From positions 248,001-312,000 of the forward strand of contig NZ_WPIN01000009.1 in assembly GCF_009754945.1 (NCBI RefSeq): a stretch of 64,000 bases of DNA, read 5' to 3'. The DNA is from Spirosoma arboris (lineage in GTDB: Bacteria > Bacteroidota > Bacteroidia > Cytophagales > Spirosomataceae). The notes below the pieces were generated by a model that searched no databases, was not told where the DNA came from, and saw only the letters and a list, made by a program, of their open reading frames with translations. This document shows positions 44,241 to 52,499 of this stretch, piece by piece (within the stretch, counting starts at the first letter, position 1; each line of letters begins with the position of its first letter). A program made the translations under genes and the position numbers.

Positions 44241-45368
44241 TTATAAATGAAACCAGTACAATGTATCCTTTTTTAGTATGAAAGCTGAACCGTTAGCCGA
44301 TTGCAGGTAAAAATCGTTGGAGAGCTTAAGCGGCAAAAGCCACTTGAAGCGAGCTGTTTCATTACTCAGTTTCAGCTCATAATAAAAGAGATAATCCTCG
44401 GCTACGGCACCTGACAGAAGGCTGGAGCGCTTGGTTACGATTTTCTCGGTTGTTCGCAGTGCGCTTGTTTTGTCGCTAACCGACTGACCTTCCGCAAAGT
44501 TGAAGCGGGCGTTTGTTCGGTTGAGGGTGACTTTGGTATTTACGTCATTTTGTAGAAACCGAACCTCCGTTTTTTGTGCCAGCCCCTTCGTTAGGGTGAA
44601 CGCGGCTGTGCTACCGTCCTGAAATTTGGTGAACAGGTATTCTGCGTGTCCACCAGGACTTCGGTACCCGAAAAATAATTTTCCTGACCGGATACGCTCC
44701 TGAGCATACTCCTCATAATAATGCTCGTGCCGGTCTGATTCGAACTGAGTCTGTTGCTCACGGGCTGCCCGGATGGCCTCCCTGTATTTATCGGCATTGG
44801 CTTTGTTTCCTTCCAGTACGGCAAACGTTACAGAATCAGTTTTCTGAATACCGTATCGTTCGCCGATTTCCTTCTGCTTCTGATGAAACCACGCCTGACT
44901 CTCGTTGGCTACCTTCGCCCGGTCTTTGGCTTGTTGCGCATCTGGATAATTGCCGGCCCAATAGGTATGCACTTCATCAATGACTTTAAACTGTTGTAGG
45001 TCAATGATGTAAAAGACATTCGCGAACTGCCACAATAACGAACCCGGTTGAAGCAAGGCTAGCTCCGTTTGCTGAATACTCATTTCTCCCAGCGGAAGCT
45101 GGCGCAATTGGTGCCCCAGTTGATCGTATTCGACAAGGGTATGTGTGGCAAATACCCCGGTCGAAGCCGTCAGGACAATGGCATAGATCTTTGTTTTATC
45201 GGCTGAGAAAATAAAGCTATGAACCGTTGTGTTTGGGATCGAATCAATTCGAATTCGGGCATTGTCGATATGCGGGAGAAGGGGCATATCGGGATGCGTA
45301 TCGTCTCGGGTCAGACAACCCGACAAAAACGAGAGCAGACTTATCAGCAAAAGCGTAACCGGTTTCAT
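44241..45368 (-). CDS. Lipoprotein, unknown function
   Basis: 375 residues with a lipobox FLSGC (Cys18). The front half reads as beta-strands of a propeller-like fold (TVHSFIFSADKTKIYAIVL, FATHTLVEYDQLGHQLRQL, GSLLWQFANVFYIIDLQQF). A charged helical insert follows (about 150-225; DAQQAKDRAKVANESQAW, EAIRAAREQQTQFESDR, HEHYYEEYAQERI). Then strands resume to FILKKDTLYWFHL. I cannot name a family. It lies between two very small membrane proteins and the LRR protein, so it may be the periplasmic lipoprotein of a shared envelope complex (inference). Confidence 0.6.
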   Translation of the reverse strand: MKPVTLLLISLLSFLSGCLTRDDTHPDMPLLPHIDNARIRIDSIPNTTVHSFIFSADKTKIYAIVLTASTGVFATHTLVEYDQLGHQLRQLPLGEMSIQQTELALLQPGSLLWQFANVFYIIDLQQFKVIDEVHTYWAGNYPDAQQAKDRAKVANESQAWFHQKQKEIGERYGIQKTDSVTFAVLEGNKANADKYREAIRAAREQQTQFESDRHEHYYEEYAQERIRSGKLFFGYRSPGGHAEYLFTKFQDGSTAAFTLTKGLAQKTEVRFLQNDVNTKVTLNRTNARFNFAEGQSVSDKTSALRTTEKIVTKRSSLLSGAVAEDYLFYYELKLSNETARFKWLLPLKLSNDFYLQSANGSAFILKKDTLYWFHL

Positions 45369-45377
45369 TGTTGGAGC

Positions 45378-45524
45378 TTACGGACGACCGTTGCCTGAGA
45401 AATAAAGCCATGCGCCATACGCGGCCATAAGCGCGGCCAACCACCAGCCAATAGTGAAAATTGCTACCAGGATTCGGTAAATAGTGAGCAGCAATTTCAT
45501 GGCCGTCCGCAGTTTGTCGATCAT
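45378..45524 (-). CDS. 48-residue membrane protein translationally coupled to the YbjN gene
   Basis: From the ATG at 45522-45524 the peptide is MIDKLRTAMKLLLTIYRIL and onward to WLYFSGNGRP, with a long hydrophobic stretch able to form one or two helices. The ATG shares a base with the TAA stop of the YbjN gene, a stop-start overlap typical of translational coupling. This supports a real short gene. The same frame is open further upstream inside YbjN, but there it is out of register with any membrane protein and is not used. Function unknown. Confidence 0.55.
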   Translation of the reverse strand: MIDKLRTAMKLLLTIYRILVAIFTIGWWLAALMAAYGAWLYFSGNGRP

Positions 45525-46021
45525 TAGTTCGACCAGTTGGGGAACTGCGCTTTGAGTTGATCGTCCAATTCGTCGGCCCAAAGTTCCAGGTCGCGGATGC
45601 AGGTTGTCAATTCCTGATAGTCCATACCCCGAATGTCGCGCTCGTAGGTAGCGTACACCATTTGTGTGTTGGGAGCAATGCACAACTTTACGCCCAATCG
45701 AAGGTCATTGAGTTCGAGCAGGTGACGGTAGAAACCTAGCAGATTATTGGCTGGAACCTCAAGCAGGGGCGAGAAAATGCGCAGGTAATCACGGCGGGTT
45801 CCACTCTCAAAATTGATAGTCTGAATGTATACCTCAATCGTAGCTGAGCCATTCTTCCAAAGCCAGTTATTGTTTTTAGCGCCGTAAGTCTGGTCTTTGG
45901 TCAAGCCGATTGATTCAACGTAGCATTGAATCATCGTTTGAACGCGATTGTATTGCTCATTGGCAAGAGCAGCTTTTGCGTCTTCTGGTCGGGCTGGGGT
46001 AGGATTTTTAATTGGTTCCAT
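45524..46021 (-). CDS. YbjN domain protein
   Basis: 165 residues. The domain runs about 25-160 and carries the fold of YbjN and type III secretion chaperones: NRVQTMIQCYVESIGL, WKNGSATIEVYIQTINFE, YLRIFSPLLEVPANN, LLGFYRHLLELNDLRLGVKLCI, and ATYERDIRGMDYQELTTC. A Pro-rich lead (KNPTPARPEDAK) precedes it. YbjN proteins are soluble and probably act as protein-binding adaptors; roles in motility and stress are reported for E. coli YbjN. The first gene of its operon, with a promoter match 38 bp upstream. Confidence 0.8.
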   Translation of the reverse strand: MEPIKNPTPARPEDAKAALANEQYNRVQTMIQCYVESIGLTKDQTYGAKNNNWLWKNGSATIEVYIQTINFESGTRRDYLRIFSPLLEVPANNLLGFYRHLLELNDLRLGVKLCIAPNTQMVYATYERDIRGMDYQELTTCIRDLELWADELDDQLKAQFPNWSN

Positions 46022-46058
46022 TGACTTTAGTAGTTTAAGAGTGATTCGTTTGATAGAT

Positions 46059-46066
46059 CAAAATTA
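46059..46066 (-). promoter_or_regulatory. Bacteroidota -7 element for the YbjN operon
   Basis: On the minus strand TAATTTTG fits TAnnTTTG exactly, in the context GGATTAATTTTGATC. It is 38 bp upstream of the ATG at 46021. A TTGACTTG lies about 15 bp further upstream and could act as the -33 box. The upstream operon has the closely similar GTATTAATTTTATAC at the same distance from its start. Confidence 0.5.
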
Positions 46067-46136
46067 ATCCGGCTATCAAGTCAATGGGCGGCAACTCTAT
46101 GCGGGGTGGATTTGGCTTTATAGGTGGTGGAAACGG

Positions 46137-46191
46137 ACCTAAAAGTGGTTGTACCCACAGGCTTTGCCTGTGGGTACAACCACTTTTAGGT
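46137..46191. terminator. Perfect 26-bp hairpin between two operons
   Basis: Arms 46137-46162 (ACCTAAAAGTGGTTGTACCC and onward) and 46166-46191 are perfectly complementary with a TTT loop. It starts 8 bp after the stop of the ankyrin gene (46199) in transcript order and lies ~70 bp ahead of the YbjN promoter. It most likely ends the upstream transcript. The CCCACAGGC core also belongs to the common class of palindromes seen at 27544. Confidence 0.75.
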
Positions 46192-46198
46192 TCTCTAT

Positions 46199-46828
46199 CT
46201 ATGAGATACTTCGCAGAAAGTAAGCAATTGATATGGCTTCACTGGCTTCTCCATTCCCCGCTACACCCTCCCAGCCTACCTTAATCAGAAAGTCGACATT
46301 ATTTACGGGCATGCTTAAGTCAGCTCCCGATTCTACTAATAATCTAACTGCCTCGATACTGCCGCCATAGGGCGTTACTGCGTGATATAAAGCGGTATAG
46401 CCATCTTCATCAACTACGTTGACGTCGAAACCTTGCTCAATGATAAACTTCATTGTAGGTATATCCAGCCTCTTCGCAGCGGTAAGCCAGGCTTTTTTCC
46501 AGTTATCCTTCGGGTCCAGTAGTTCTGGTGACAAGAGCTCCCAAAGGCGTTTGTTCAGCTTGGTCACCCATTCTGCCTGAGGCTCTACCGAGGGCGTCAC
46601 CTGTGCCTGATTGATACTCAGGTCATATAAATAAGTTACCCCGTTAAATTTGTCCACCCACGAAAAAACAGGATTCTGGTTAGGAACTTCGTAGTAGGCC
46701 TGGAAAGCTTCTTCCGATGGTGCATCCGGGTTGTTCATGAATAACCCGTACCACTCTAAATTCCGCCAGATTGATTTTCGTATTCGGGGTGAGAAAACGA
46801 TAGGCTTATCCACCGTAATGCCGCTCAA
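46199..46828 (-). CDS. Ankyrin-repeat protein
   Basis: 209 residues. The first ~115 are not recognised (DKPIVFSPRIRKSIWRNLE, then VPNQNPVFSWVDKFNGVTY). The C-terminal part holds two to three ankyrin units: AAKRLDIPTMKFIIEQGFDV, VVDEDGYTALYHAVTPYGGS and IEAVRLLVESGADLSMPV, followed by a short capping segment. No signal peptide, so cytoplasmic. Ankyrin units bind proteins. The start overlaps the end of the previous gene by 23 bp, suggesting coupled translation; it is the last gene of the operon from 52643, just before the perfect hairpin. Confidence 0.75.
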   Translation of the reverse strand: MSGITVDKPIVFSPRIRKSIWRNLEWYGLFMNNPDAPSEEAFQAYYEVPNQNPVFSWVDKFNGVTYLYDLSINQAQVTPSVEPQAEWVTKLNKRLWELLSPELLDPKDNWKKAWLTAAKRLDIPTMKFIIEQGFDVNVVDEDGYTALYHAVTPYGGSIEAVRLLVESGADLSMPVNNVDFLIKVGWEGVAGNGEASEAISIAYFLRSIS

Positions 46829-47453
46829 CGTTCGTAGATCCAGCAGACTCGTCTTTTACCGACAGGTTATATAGCTTCTTGAATCGGCCGCGGGCAGCTA
46901 ATACTTCTGGCCGGATCGTATCAAGGGCTTTCTTCATAGCAAATTTCCCGTTCGTATTGTCGGCATAAAAACCATCGCCAAGACCCAGGCTGTTGTTGAC
47001 AATCAGTGTCAGTAGCGCATTGTCGCCCGTTGCTCTGTCCGATAAATCGGCGATTTCCCAGGCAATAGACAGGTATTTCAACGACTTCGTGCGATCCTGT
47101 TTGATGTTGAACGAAGGATTATCCTGCGCGTAAACAATCGCTAATTTCACATACGCAATCGGGTCCATGTAGGTATTAGCTGAGGCTTCGAGTGCATCGA
47201 CGGCTGCTTTTCCGGCTGCCGGATTGTTCTCTGGCAAAGGCGCTTTGATGAAGGTATAGTAGGTGGCGAGTCCTTTTTTTACGTTTTTCTCGTCGGGGCT
47301 GGTTGCTATTTTCTTCAGTGCTGTTATGTCCATCGCTTTTACCTGCTCGCGGATGGTCAGGTAGTTTTTGAGGTCCTGCGCTGAATTGGGCGCTGCTGCT
47401 GGTGTTGTAAATAGGCCGAGAACGCTGCTCAGGCCAAATAGAATGGTTTTCAT
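46806..47453 (-). CDS. Exported helical protein, unknown function
   Basis: 215 residues with a signal peptide (1-20, ending TTPAAA). The mature part is helical with repeat-like units: DLKNYLTIREQVKAMDI, KKGLATYYTFIKAPLPENN, AGKAAVDALEASANTYMDP, AIVYAQDNPSFNIKQDRTK, SLKYLSIAWEIADLSDR. This suggests a TPR-like or Sel1-like solenoid, but the motif spacing is not convincing enough to name it. Probably periplasmic. It sits 12 bp after the propeller protein gene and overlaps the ankyrin gene. Confidence 0.6.
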   Translation of the reverse strand: MKTILFGLSSVLGLFTTPAAAPNSAQDLKNYLTIREQVKAMDITALKKIATSPDEKNVKKGLATYYTFIKAPLPENNPAAGKAAVDALEASANTYMDPIAYVKLAIVYAQDNPSFNIKQDRTKSLKYLSIAWEIADLSDRATGDNALLTLIVNNSLGLGDGFYADNTNGKFAMKKALDTIRPEVLAARGRFKKLYNLSVKDESAGSTNVERHYGG

Positions 47454-47465
47454 GGATTGACTTGT

Positions 47466-48647
47466 TTAAAGAGTGATAAAGGGAAGTAAACTGCTAACTG
47501 ATTCACTGTGAAAATCGGTGCGCCAGAGGGCTTTCTGAGTTTGCGGATCATACCGAACCCAGTAGTCGTACAGAAGCGTGCCGGGGTCGCTGAAATTTGT
47601 TTGCTCGAAATGAAGAAAAACCTGATTCTCATGGGTTAGGTAAGCGCCTTTGATGTCTGTATTCTCAAAAAAAGGTAAGTCGAATTGATTGAGTAATTGA
47701 CCGCTAACGTCATTGACTATACGCAACGTATTGCGCTTGCCGTCGAGATGGCGGGAGAGTATGGTAAGCTGCTCACCGACTTGCCAAAGCTGGCCAAAGG
47801 AGAAGCTTCCGTTCAGGCGCCAGATTTCCCGTTGGGTGAATGGATCGAGTCGCCGGACAAAGGCGTTGGTTCGCTCAACGAATAGATTTTTGCCGAGTGG
47901 ATAATATGTGCCTTCTGTAACGCTCCGATGCAGTTCTTCACCCGTTTTTAGCGAGACAATCTGGTACGAATGACCTTCGCCAATTTTCTGTTCCGTATTA
48001 ACGATCAGTACGTTATCGCCTACTATAACGGGTTGATAATCAATGATCACGATTTGCTTAACGGGCGGCAGAAACCAGGTTGTCTCGTTGTTCTCCCAGG
48101 TTTTAGCGGTAATGCCGATTTTCCAGGAGGTGTCTGCCTTGCCATTTACGATGACATCCTGATAAAGCGGCTTTGTGGTTACGTATAAATCATCGGTGAA
48201 CGCCATGCCAAGGTATAGGCTCGACGGGCTCGTCAACGGGGCTGGTTCGGGCGACACCTTGCGGGTGATTTCCCCGGTTCGCGGATTCACGAAATGCACT
48301 GTCGAAGCTTTCGCTTCGTACACCAACACCTGCCGACTGGTTTGGCCAACGACGTTCCCTGCGAATGGCAACTGCCACAGTTTTTTCGCCGTTGCCCAAT
48401 CAAACGCACTAATGTCAAACAGGCCGGGTTCGTGTTTAAAGGTGCCGATCAAAACGGTCGAATCCGGCGAAGCCTGGTAGATTAGATCAGCTGGAAAAGG
48501 AAGTGCTAGGGTAAGCGCTTTGATGGGCGCATCGGCAGCAAAATAGGTAGCCTTTTCGGAGTTACGTTCCCAGAAAAAGCTCATTATACCGCCGAGTACG
48601 GCCCAGAACGCTATAAATCCTATAAACACCTTAATTGTGGTTTTCAT
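47466..48647 (-). CDS. Membrane-anchored beta-propeller protein
   Basis: 393 residues from the ATG giving MKTTIKVFIGFIAFWAVLGG, an N-terminal membrane anchor; a longer frame would add 17 residues inside the preceding gene. The periplasmic remainder shows repeats of PQQ/quinoprotein-like blades: FDISAFDWATAKKLWQLPF, VHFVNPRTGEITRKV, YQIVSLKTGEELHRSV, VRRLDPFTQREIWRLNG, LRIVNDVSGQLLNQF and VRYDPQTQKALWRTD. Each has the (D)xxTGxxxW pattern of a propeller strand. No redox residues are evident, so a binding or scaffolding role like BamB is possible. The start overlaps the gene at 48631 by 17 bp. Confidence 0.65.
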   Translation of the reverse strand: MKTTIKVFIGFIAFWAVLGGIMSFFWERNSEKATYFAADAPIKALTLALPFPADLIYQASPDSTVLIGTFKHEPGLFDISAFDWATAKKLWQLPFAGNVVGQTSRQVLVYEAKASTVHFVNPRTGEITRKVSPEPAPLTSPSSLYLGMAFTDDLYVTTKPLYQDVIVNGKADTSWKIGITAKTWENNETTWFLPPVKQIVIIDYQPVIVGDNVLIVNTEQKIGEGHSYQIVSLKTGEELHRSVTEGTYYPLGKNLFVERTNAFVRRLDPFTQREIWRLNGSFSFGQLWQVGEQLTILSRHLDGKRNTLRIVNDVSGQLLNQFDLPFFENTDIKGAYLTHENQVFLHFEQTNFSDPGTLLYDYWVRYDPQTQKALWRTDFHSESVSSLLPFITL

Positions 48648-48891
48648 CGTTAGCCAGCAAGTATTGTCTGATAATCCAGTCTTCGGCAACTCGGCCATCC
48701 ATCTCGTCTATCCCATGCACGTAGGATTTAGCTGAGTCGGGTTCATCTTTTTTGAGAATCGCAAACCCCGTTCCCTGCGCCCAGAACACCTCTAGAGGTG
48801 ATGCTTCCAAAATGGTTTGTCGTTCAGTCTCCGTCAGTCGTTTCAACTGTTTTTCCACCCGACGTTTTTGGAGGTACTTCCTGAACCACAT
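48631..48891 (-). CDS. Small protein, tandem paralogue 2
   Basis: 86 residues, cytoplasmic. The first ~30 are basic and helical (WFRKYLQKRRVEKQLKRL, TETERQTILEAS). The rest is acidic and ends AEDWIIRQYLLANDENHN. It is a clear paralogue of the neighbouring gene at 48901: both have a basic front, a (TETERQ/TEAERQ)xILxASPLE core and the shared AEDWIIRQYLLA. The two lie 9 bp apart and arose by tandem duplication. Function unknown; no family recognised. Confidence 0.65.
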   Translation of the reverse strand: MWFRKYLQKRRVEKQLKRLTETERQTILEASPLEVFWAQGTGFAILKKDEPDSAKSYVHGIDEMDGRVAEDWIIRQYLLANDENHN

Positions 48892-48900
48892 TGTGTTAGT

Positions 48901-49164
48901 TTAAAGATTCTTCATTTTATCCTCTGCCAACAAGTATTGCCGAATAATCCAGTCTTCGGCGGCTTGGGCCGAAATCTCCCCTAAACTATCCACATGCGCT
49001 TTTCCAAAATCGGGCTCACTTTTCAGAAAAACGTGAAACCCTTCGCCCTGAAAAAGGCCCGCTTCTAACGGCGACGCCTTTAAAATTGCCTGTCGTTCTG
49101 CTTCAGTTAATCGCCGGATTCGTTTCTCCATCTGGCGATTTTCGAGGTATTTTTTGATGCACAT
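48901..49164 (-). CDS. Small protein, tandem paralogue 1
   Basis: 87 residues starting MCIKKYLENRQMEKRIRRL. It has the same plan as the gene at 48631: basic helix, EAERQAILKASPLEAG core, GEGFHVFLKSEPDFGKAHV, and the conserved AEDWIIRQYLLA near the end. The divergence between the two copies is large in the middle (VFWAQGTGFAILKK against GLFQGEGFHVFLKS) but the ends are strongly kept. This argues that the ends are functional. It follows the TPM gene with a 12-bp gap. Confidence 0.65.
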   Translation of the reverse strand: MCIKKYLENRQMEKRIRRLTEAERQAILKASPLEAGLFQGEGFHVFLKSEPDFGKAHVDSLGEISAQAAEDWIIRQYLLAEDKMKNL

Positions 49165-49176
49165 GAGAAAGAAGGA

Positions 49177-50724
49177 TCACCAACTACTACCGGCACCACC
49201 GCCCCCCGAACTACCACCACCCCAGCTACTGCTACTACTCGAGGAACTGCCCGATGAGCTGCCCCATGAACTACTGCTACTACTGCCCGACGAGGAATAA
49301 GTAGTAGATGACGAGTTAGACGTCGATGATGGCGAACTCCGTTGGATTGCCGAAATCTTGTAATACGTTTCGTAGTGATGGCCACAGGCTTTGCACTCAT
49401 ACTCATGGGCACCCCGACCTTCACGCTCGCTGGTGGCTTCTTTTACGACTCGATCCCGGACTTTATACACCGCCTTTGATTCGCATTTGCTACAGCGATG
49501 GTACACGATATTGTTTAAGTTTTCGTAGCCAATAGTCTGCGTACTATCGTGAGCTTCGTTGCGCCAGACATCATAGTCTACACTGCAAATGCTTTGCTCT
49601 GTTCGTTGATAGTCAGTAATATAGGCGTCTCTATGAGTTACGGGTACTTTCGTTAATGGGTAGCCTTCTGGCGATGTCCGGCTTGCATTCCGAATGGCGT
49701 AGAGGGCTTTTTCATCTTCCCGTTTCAACCACCAGAAGGGAATGGGATACAGCAGGATATTGCCAAAACCATTGAGATGGGCAGCCCGATAGCGCACGTA
49801 GCGATCTGCCTCGGTCATAGTGCCGAAAAGTTGATAAAATGTCTTGATTCGGCGTCGGCGGGCATCCCATAGAACCAGACCTGGAACGGCATAAAAAACG
49901 AGAAGAATTTGCCAGCTATGGAGCCAGTGATCCTGCCGAAGCTGGACAACCAGTAATCCTACGGCTGCGGGCATGATAACGTACATCAGAATTGCCCAGA
50001 GTACTCGCCGTTTCGACTGTGTAATTGTGAGTTCGATTTTATCGGCAATGGAATTCTGTTTTCTGAGGAAGAATATAATCAGCCTGAGTACCAGCATAGC
50101 TGGGGTTAAGAGAACGAAGAACAACCAGAGCGCGCCATCTTCGAGGGGTTTGTCTTTTTGGTCTGCCTTTGCTTTCGAGTCGTCATAAACCTCTTTGGCG
50201 GCTTCTGGTGTACTAATTCGATTGGTAATCTCCTGAACACCAGCGATCATCGCGCCGTCGAAATCGCCGGTTTTGGCCAGTGGGATCATATTCTCTGTCT
50301 GAATCCGTTTGCAGATGGCATCAGGCAGAATACCTTCCAATCCGTAGCCGGTTTCCATTTCGATCCGATGCTGATCTTTTACCAACAGAACCAGAAAGCC
50401 GTTATTTTTCTTCTGATACCCCAATCCCCATTTTCGAAACAGTGCCGTCGCAAAGTCTTTAGGTACACTCTCACCAATGGAGTTGACGCAGACGACCGCT
50501 ACCTGCGCCGTTGTCGAATCTTCCAGTTTTCCCAACATCGCGTCAATTTGGCCCACGGCTGCATTCGACAGAATATGATCTGGATTGCTGACATAGTGTG
50601 GGCTTCGACTTTGTTTCGGATTAGGGATGGTTTCGAGCGTGTAAGTCTGTGCAATAGCCGACGACATTCCCCCGCAAATGAGCAGGAAGAACAGAATAGT
50701 TCGGTGGGTAATTGTCTGTTTCAT
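49177..50724 (-). CDS. TPM domain membrane protein with zinc ribbon and Ser/Gly tail
   Basis: 515 residues. A signal peptide (1-25) leads to a TPM domain (about 38-170) with VSNPDHILSNAAVGQIDAML, TTAQVAVVCVNSIGES and NNGFLVLLVKDQHRIEMETG, the pattern of YgcG-like proteins. Three membrane helices follow (about 200-221, 241-262 and 271-288). Then comes a cytoplasmic region with a zinc ribbon of two Cys pairs (CSKCES and CKACGHHYE). The last ~50 residues are almost only Ser, Gly and Trp (SSSSSWGSSSGSSSS, SGGGGAGSSW). Such tails are known from TPM proteins with a C-terminal Gly-rich end. TPM domains are thought to act in membrane protein quality control or photosystem repair; the enzymatic role is uncertain. 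Ser/Gly tail encoded by a low-complexity stretch at 49177-49320. Confidence 0.85.
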   Translation of the reverse strand: MKQTITHRTILFFLLICGGMSSAIAQTYTLETIPNPKQSRSPHYVSNPDHILSNAAVGQIDAMLGKLEDSTTAQVAVVCVNSIGESVPKDFATALFRKWGLGYQKKNNGFLVLLVKDQHRIEMETGYGLEGILPDAICKRIQTENMIPLAKTGDFDGAMIAGVQEITNRISTPEAAKEVYDDSKAKADQKDKPLEDGALWLFFVLLTPAMLVLRLIIFFLRKQNSIADKIELTITQSKRRVLWAILMYVIMPAAVGLLVVQLRQDHWLHSWQILLVFYAVPGLVLWDARRRRIKTFYQLFGTMTEADRYVRYRAAHLNGFGNILLYPIPFWWLKREDEKALYAIRNASRTSPEGYPLTKVPVTHRDAYITDYQRTEQSICSVDYDVWRNEAHDSTQTIGYENLNNIVYHRCSKCESKAVYKVRDRVVKEATSEREGRGAHEYECKACGHHYETYYKISAIQRSSPSSTSNSSSTTYSSSGSSSSSSWGSSSGSSSSSSSSWGGGSSGGGGAGSSW

Positions 50725-50730
50725 AGGAGA

Positions 50731-51603
50731 TTAATTCTGGCTGGTGGCGTTTGATTGGTCTTTGCCGTAGCCTGAAGAATAGGTTCTGTATTTATCTTTG
50801 GCCTGAAGGTAAGTTGTTTCCTTAAACGTGGCCGGATCAGCTCCTTTAACGGTGTGGTCGCTGAAATAGACCCGCTGTTTGTCTTTGGAATAGTATTGTC
50901 CAGCACCAGAAAAAGTGGCGACGTCGACCTTCTCGACCGGAGCCCAGTGCGTATACTGACCTAGTACCAATCCCCACGCACTGTGTTTATCGCAGAAATT
51001 GAAGTCCGATACTTTTCGGAAAGTGCCTCCATCGGCACCTTCTATCGGTTTATCCTGAAAATAGACCCGTCGGTTATCGTGCGTCAGGTAATTTCCGTTG
51101 AACATCGGTACAAAGACAAACGAAGCTGGGTCAGCTCCCTCAATAATGAACGTGTCTTTATAAACCTTATACCGATCGCGGACATAAGGGGCACCTTCGG
51201 CCGTTACATTCGTCGGCGTATCATTCACGTTAGGAATTACCTTGAAATGAGGCCCATCGGTGCTGATTAGTACATTTCGGGAATAGCCGTTGTTTTTGTC
51301 TCTGGAATAAGCACCCGACAGGTATTCGAACGTAGCAGGGTCGGCGTTTGGGATAATTTGCCCTATATAAAACACATGGTTTTTGTCTTTGCCATAGTCG
51401 TCGTTGATGATGGTAAACGAATCCGTATCAGCTTCCCCGATGATGGAACGAGTAGCGGGCCAGCCTCTATACATAGCCACCTCGCCGTTTTCAATACGAT
51501 AACCCCTGCGTGAACCAGGTCCACAACCGATTAGCAACAGGCCAATAAGCGTCAAAATGACTGAAGCAAAAGGGCCGAATACTTTTTTTAGTAGAAACAT
51601 CAT
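50731..51603 (-). CDS. DKNYY-family lipoprotein
   Basis: 290 residues with a lipobox LLIGC (Cys27). After the anchor the protein is a string of DKNYY units, each ~20-35 residues with a charged/aromatic core: YGKDKNHVFYIGQIIPNADP, YSRDKNNGYSRNVLIS, VRDRYKVYKDTFIIEGADP, THDNRRVYFQDKPIEGAD, YSKDKQRVYFSDHTVKGADP and AKDKYRTYSSGYGKD. Family members are common in Fusobacteria, Bacteroidota and gammaproteobacteria and have no known activity. The unit repeats suggest a fibrous or propeller-like shape on the periplasmic side. Two ATG codons at the front are both plausible. Confidence 0.85.
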   Translation of the reverse strand: MMFLLKKVFGPFASVILTLIGLLLIGCGPGSRRGYRIENGEVAMYRGWPATRSIIGEADTDSFTIINDDYGKDKNHVFYIGQIIPNADPATFEYLSGAYSRDKNNGYSRNVLISTDGPHFKVIPNVNDTPTNVTAEGAPYVRDRYKVYKDTFIIEGADPASFVFVPMFNGNYLTHDNRRVYFQDKPIEGADGGTFRKVSDFNFCDKHSAWGLVLGQYTHWAPVEKVDVATFSGAGQYYSKDKQRVYFSDHTVKGADPATFKETTYLQAKDKYRTYSSGYGKDQSNATSQN

Positions 51604-51614
51604 GGTTTTAAGAA

Positions 51615-52478
51615 TTATCGATGGCTATGTGTGGATACTTTTGGCGCTTGTCCTACGGCCTGTTCGTGCTGATGACGGCTGGACGGGATAACCGAAGTGA
51701 TAACGGTTTCAGTTTTTTGGGTAAGCCTATTTTCCTGATCTATAGGCTTCTCGCTAATTTTTTCGACGGTTTCAATCGTCTTCGTGTCGAACAGATTTGC
51801 CTTCAGCCAATCAATGTAGTGGCTAAAGCGTTCGACGTCGTGATACGTTTGCCAGATAATTACGAAGCTGCCATCTTCGACTTCCGCAAGCCGAATAGGC
51901 GTTGTGGTATCCAGCACAAACCAGTGCTTAAATCGCTGCCGAAAGGTAAATCCTGACGTATCCATTTTGGCACGAGCTGCCTGTCTGAACGTCTCCGTAA
52001 TCGTGTTGGGTGCGAACGAAATGGCCAGGTAGTAGGTGTACGAATTGACATACGCATTCCCGGATTTGATCATAGACGATGTCATGCCCTGCCACCAGTT
52101 AAACTTAATAGTCTCGCCCGATGGGTTGGTCAACGTTCCCTCGGCGCAGGAATAATACTGACTACCTAATAGTTTGGAAACCGGCTCTGGAATAGTGGTT
52201 GCCTTGTAGATGTTGTTGTCCGTAAAAAAAGCCTGTAGGTTATTGGGGACTGTTTTACGAAAGATTAAAAAAGATGAAAAAAAGAGAACCACAAAGAACA
52301 CACAGGAAGCAGGAGCTGAGCCCATCAGTACGAAAGCCATCAAGCCAATCCAGCTGCCCACAGTGAATTGCCAGGCCGATGTAGGTGATGTCTTCCGGGC
52401 GAATAGGTACACGATGAAGAAACTAACGCCGTAGATTCCACCGAAAACAATGGCCTGAAAAAATGTGTCCTGATCCAT
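51615..52478 (-). CDS. Membrane protein with C-terminal soluble domain, unknown
   Basis: 287 residues. Three helices at the front (about 8-26, 37-56 and 59-72), where the loop between the second and third is only a few residues. A ~150-residue beta-rich soluble part follows (YYSCAEGTLTNPSGETIKF, NWWQGMTSSMIKSGNAYV, YTYYLAISFAPNTITETF, FKHWFVLDTTTPIRLAEVED, FVIIWQTYHDVERF) and a low-complexity, charged C-terminal tail (SEKPIDQENRLTQKTE). No family recognised. It is the second gene of the operon beginning at 52643. Confidence 0.6.
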   Translation of the reverse strand: MDQDTFFQAIVFGGIYGVSFFIVYLFARKTSPTSAWQFTVGSWIGLMAFVLMGSAPASCVFFVVLFFSSFLIFRKTVPNNLQAFFTDNNIYKATTIPEPVSKLLGSQYYSCAEGTLTNPSGETIKFNWWQGMTSSMIKSGNAYVNSYTYYLAISFAPNTITETFRQAARAKMDTSGFTFRQRFKHWFVLDTTTPIRLAEVEDGSFVIIWQTYHDVERFSHYIDWLKANLFDTKTIETVEKISEKPIDQENRLTQKTETVITSVIPSSRHQHEQAVGQAPKVSTHSHR

Positions 52479-52499
52479 ACTATAAGGTTATAACAAACA

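Noticed and set aside
45525..45683. Long form of the 48-residue membrane protein (101 codons)
   Set aside because: The first 53 codons overlap YbjN out of frame and have no membrane-protein character; the coupled ATG explains the gene better.
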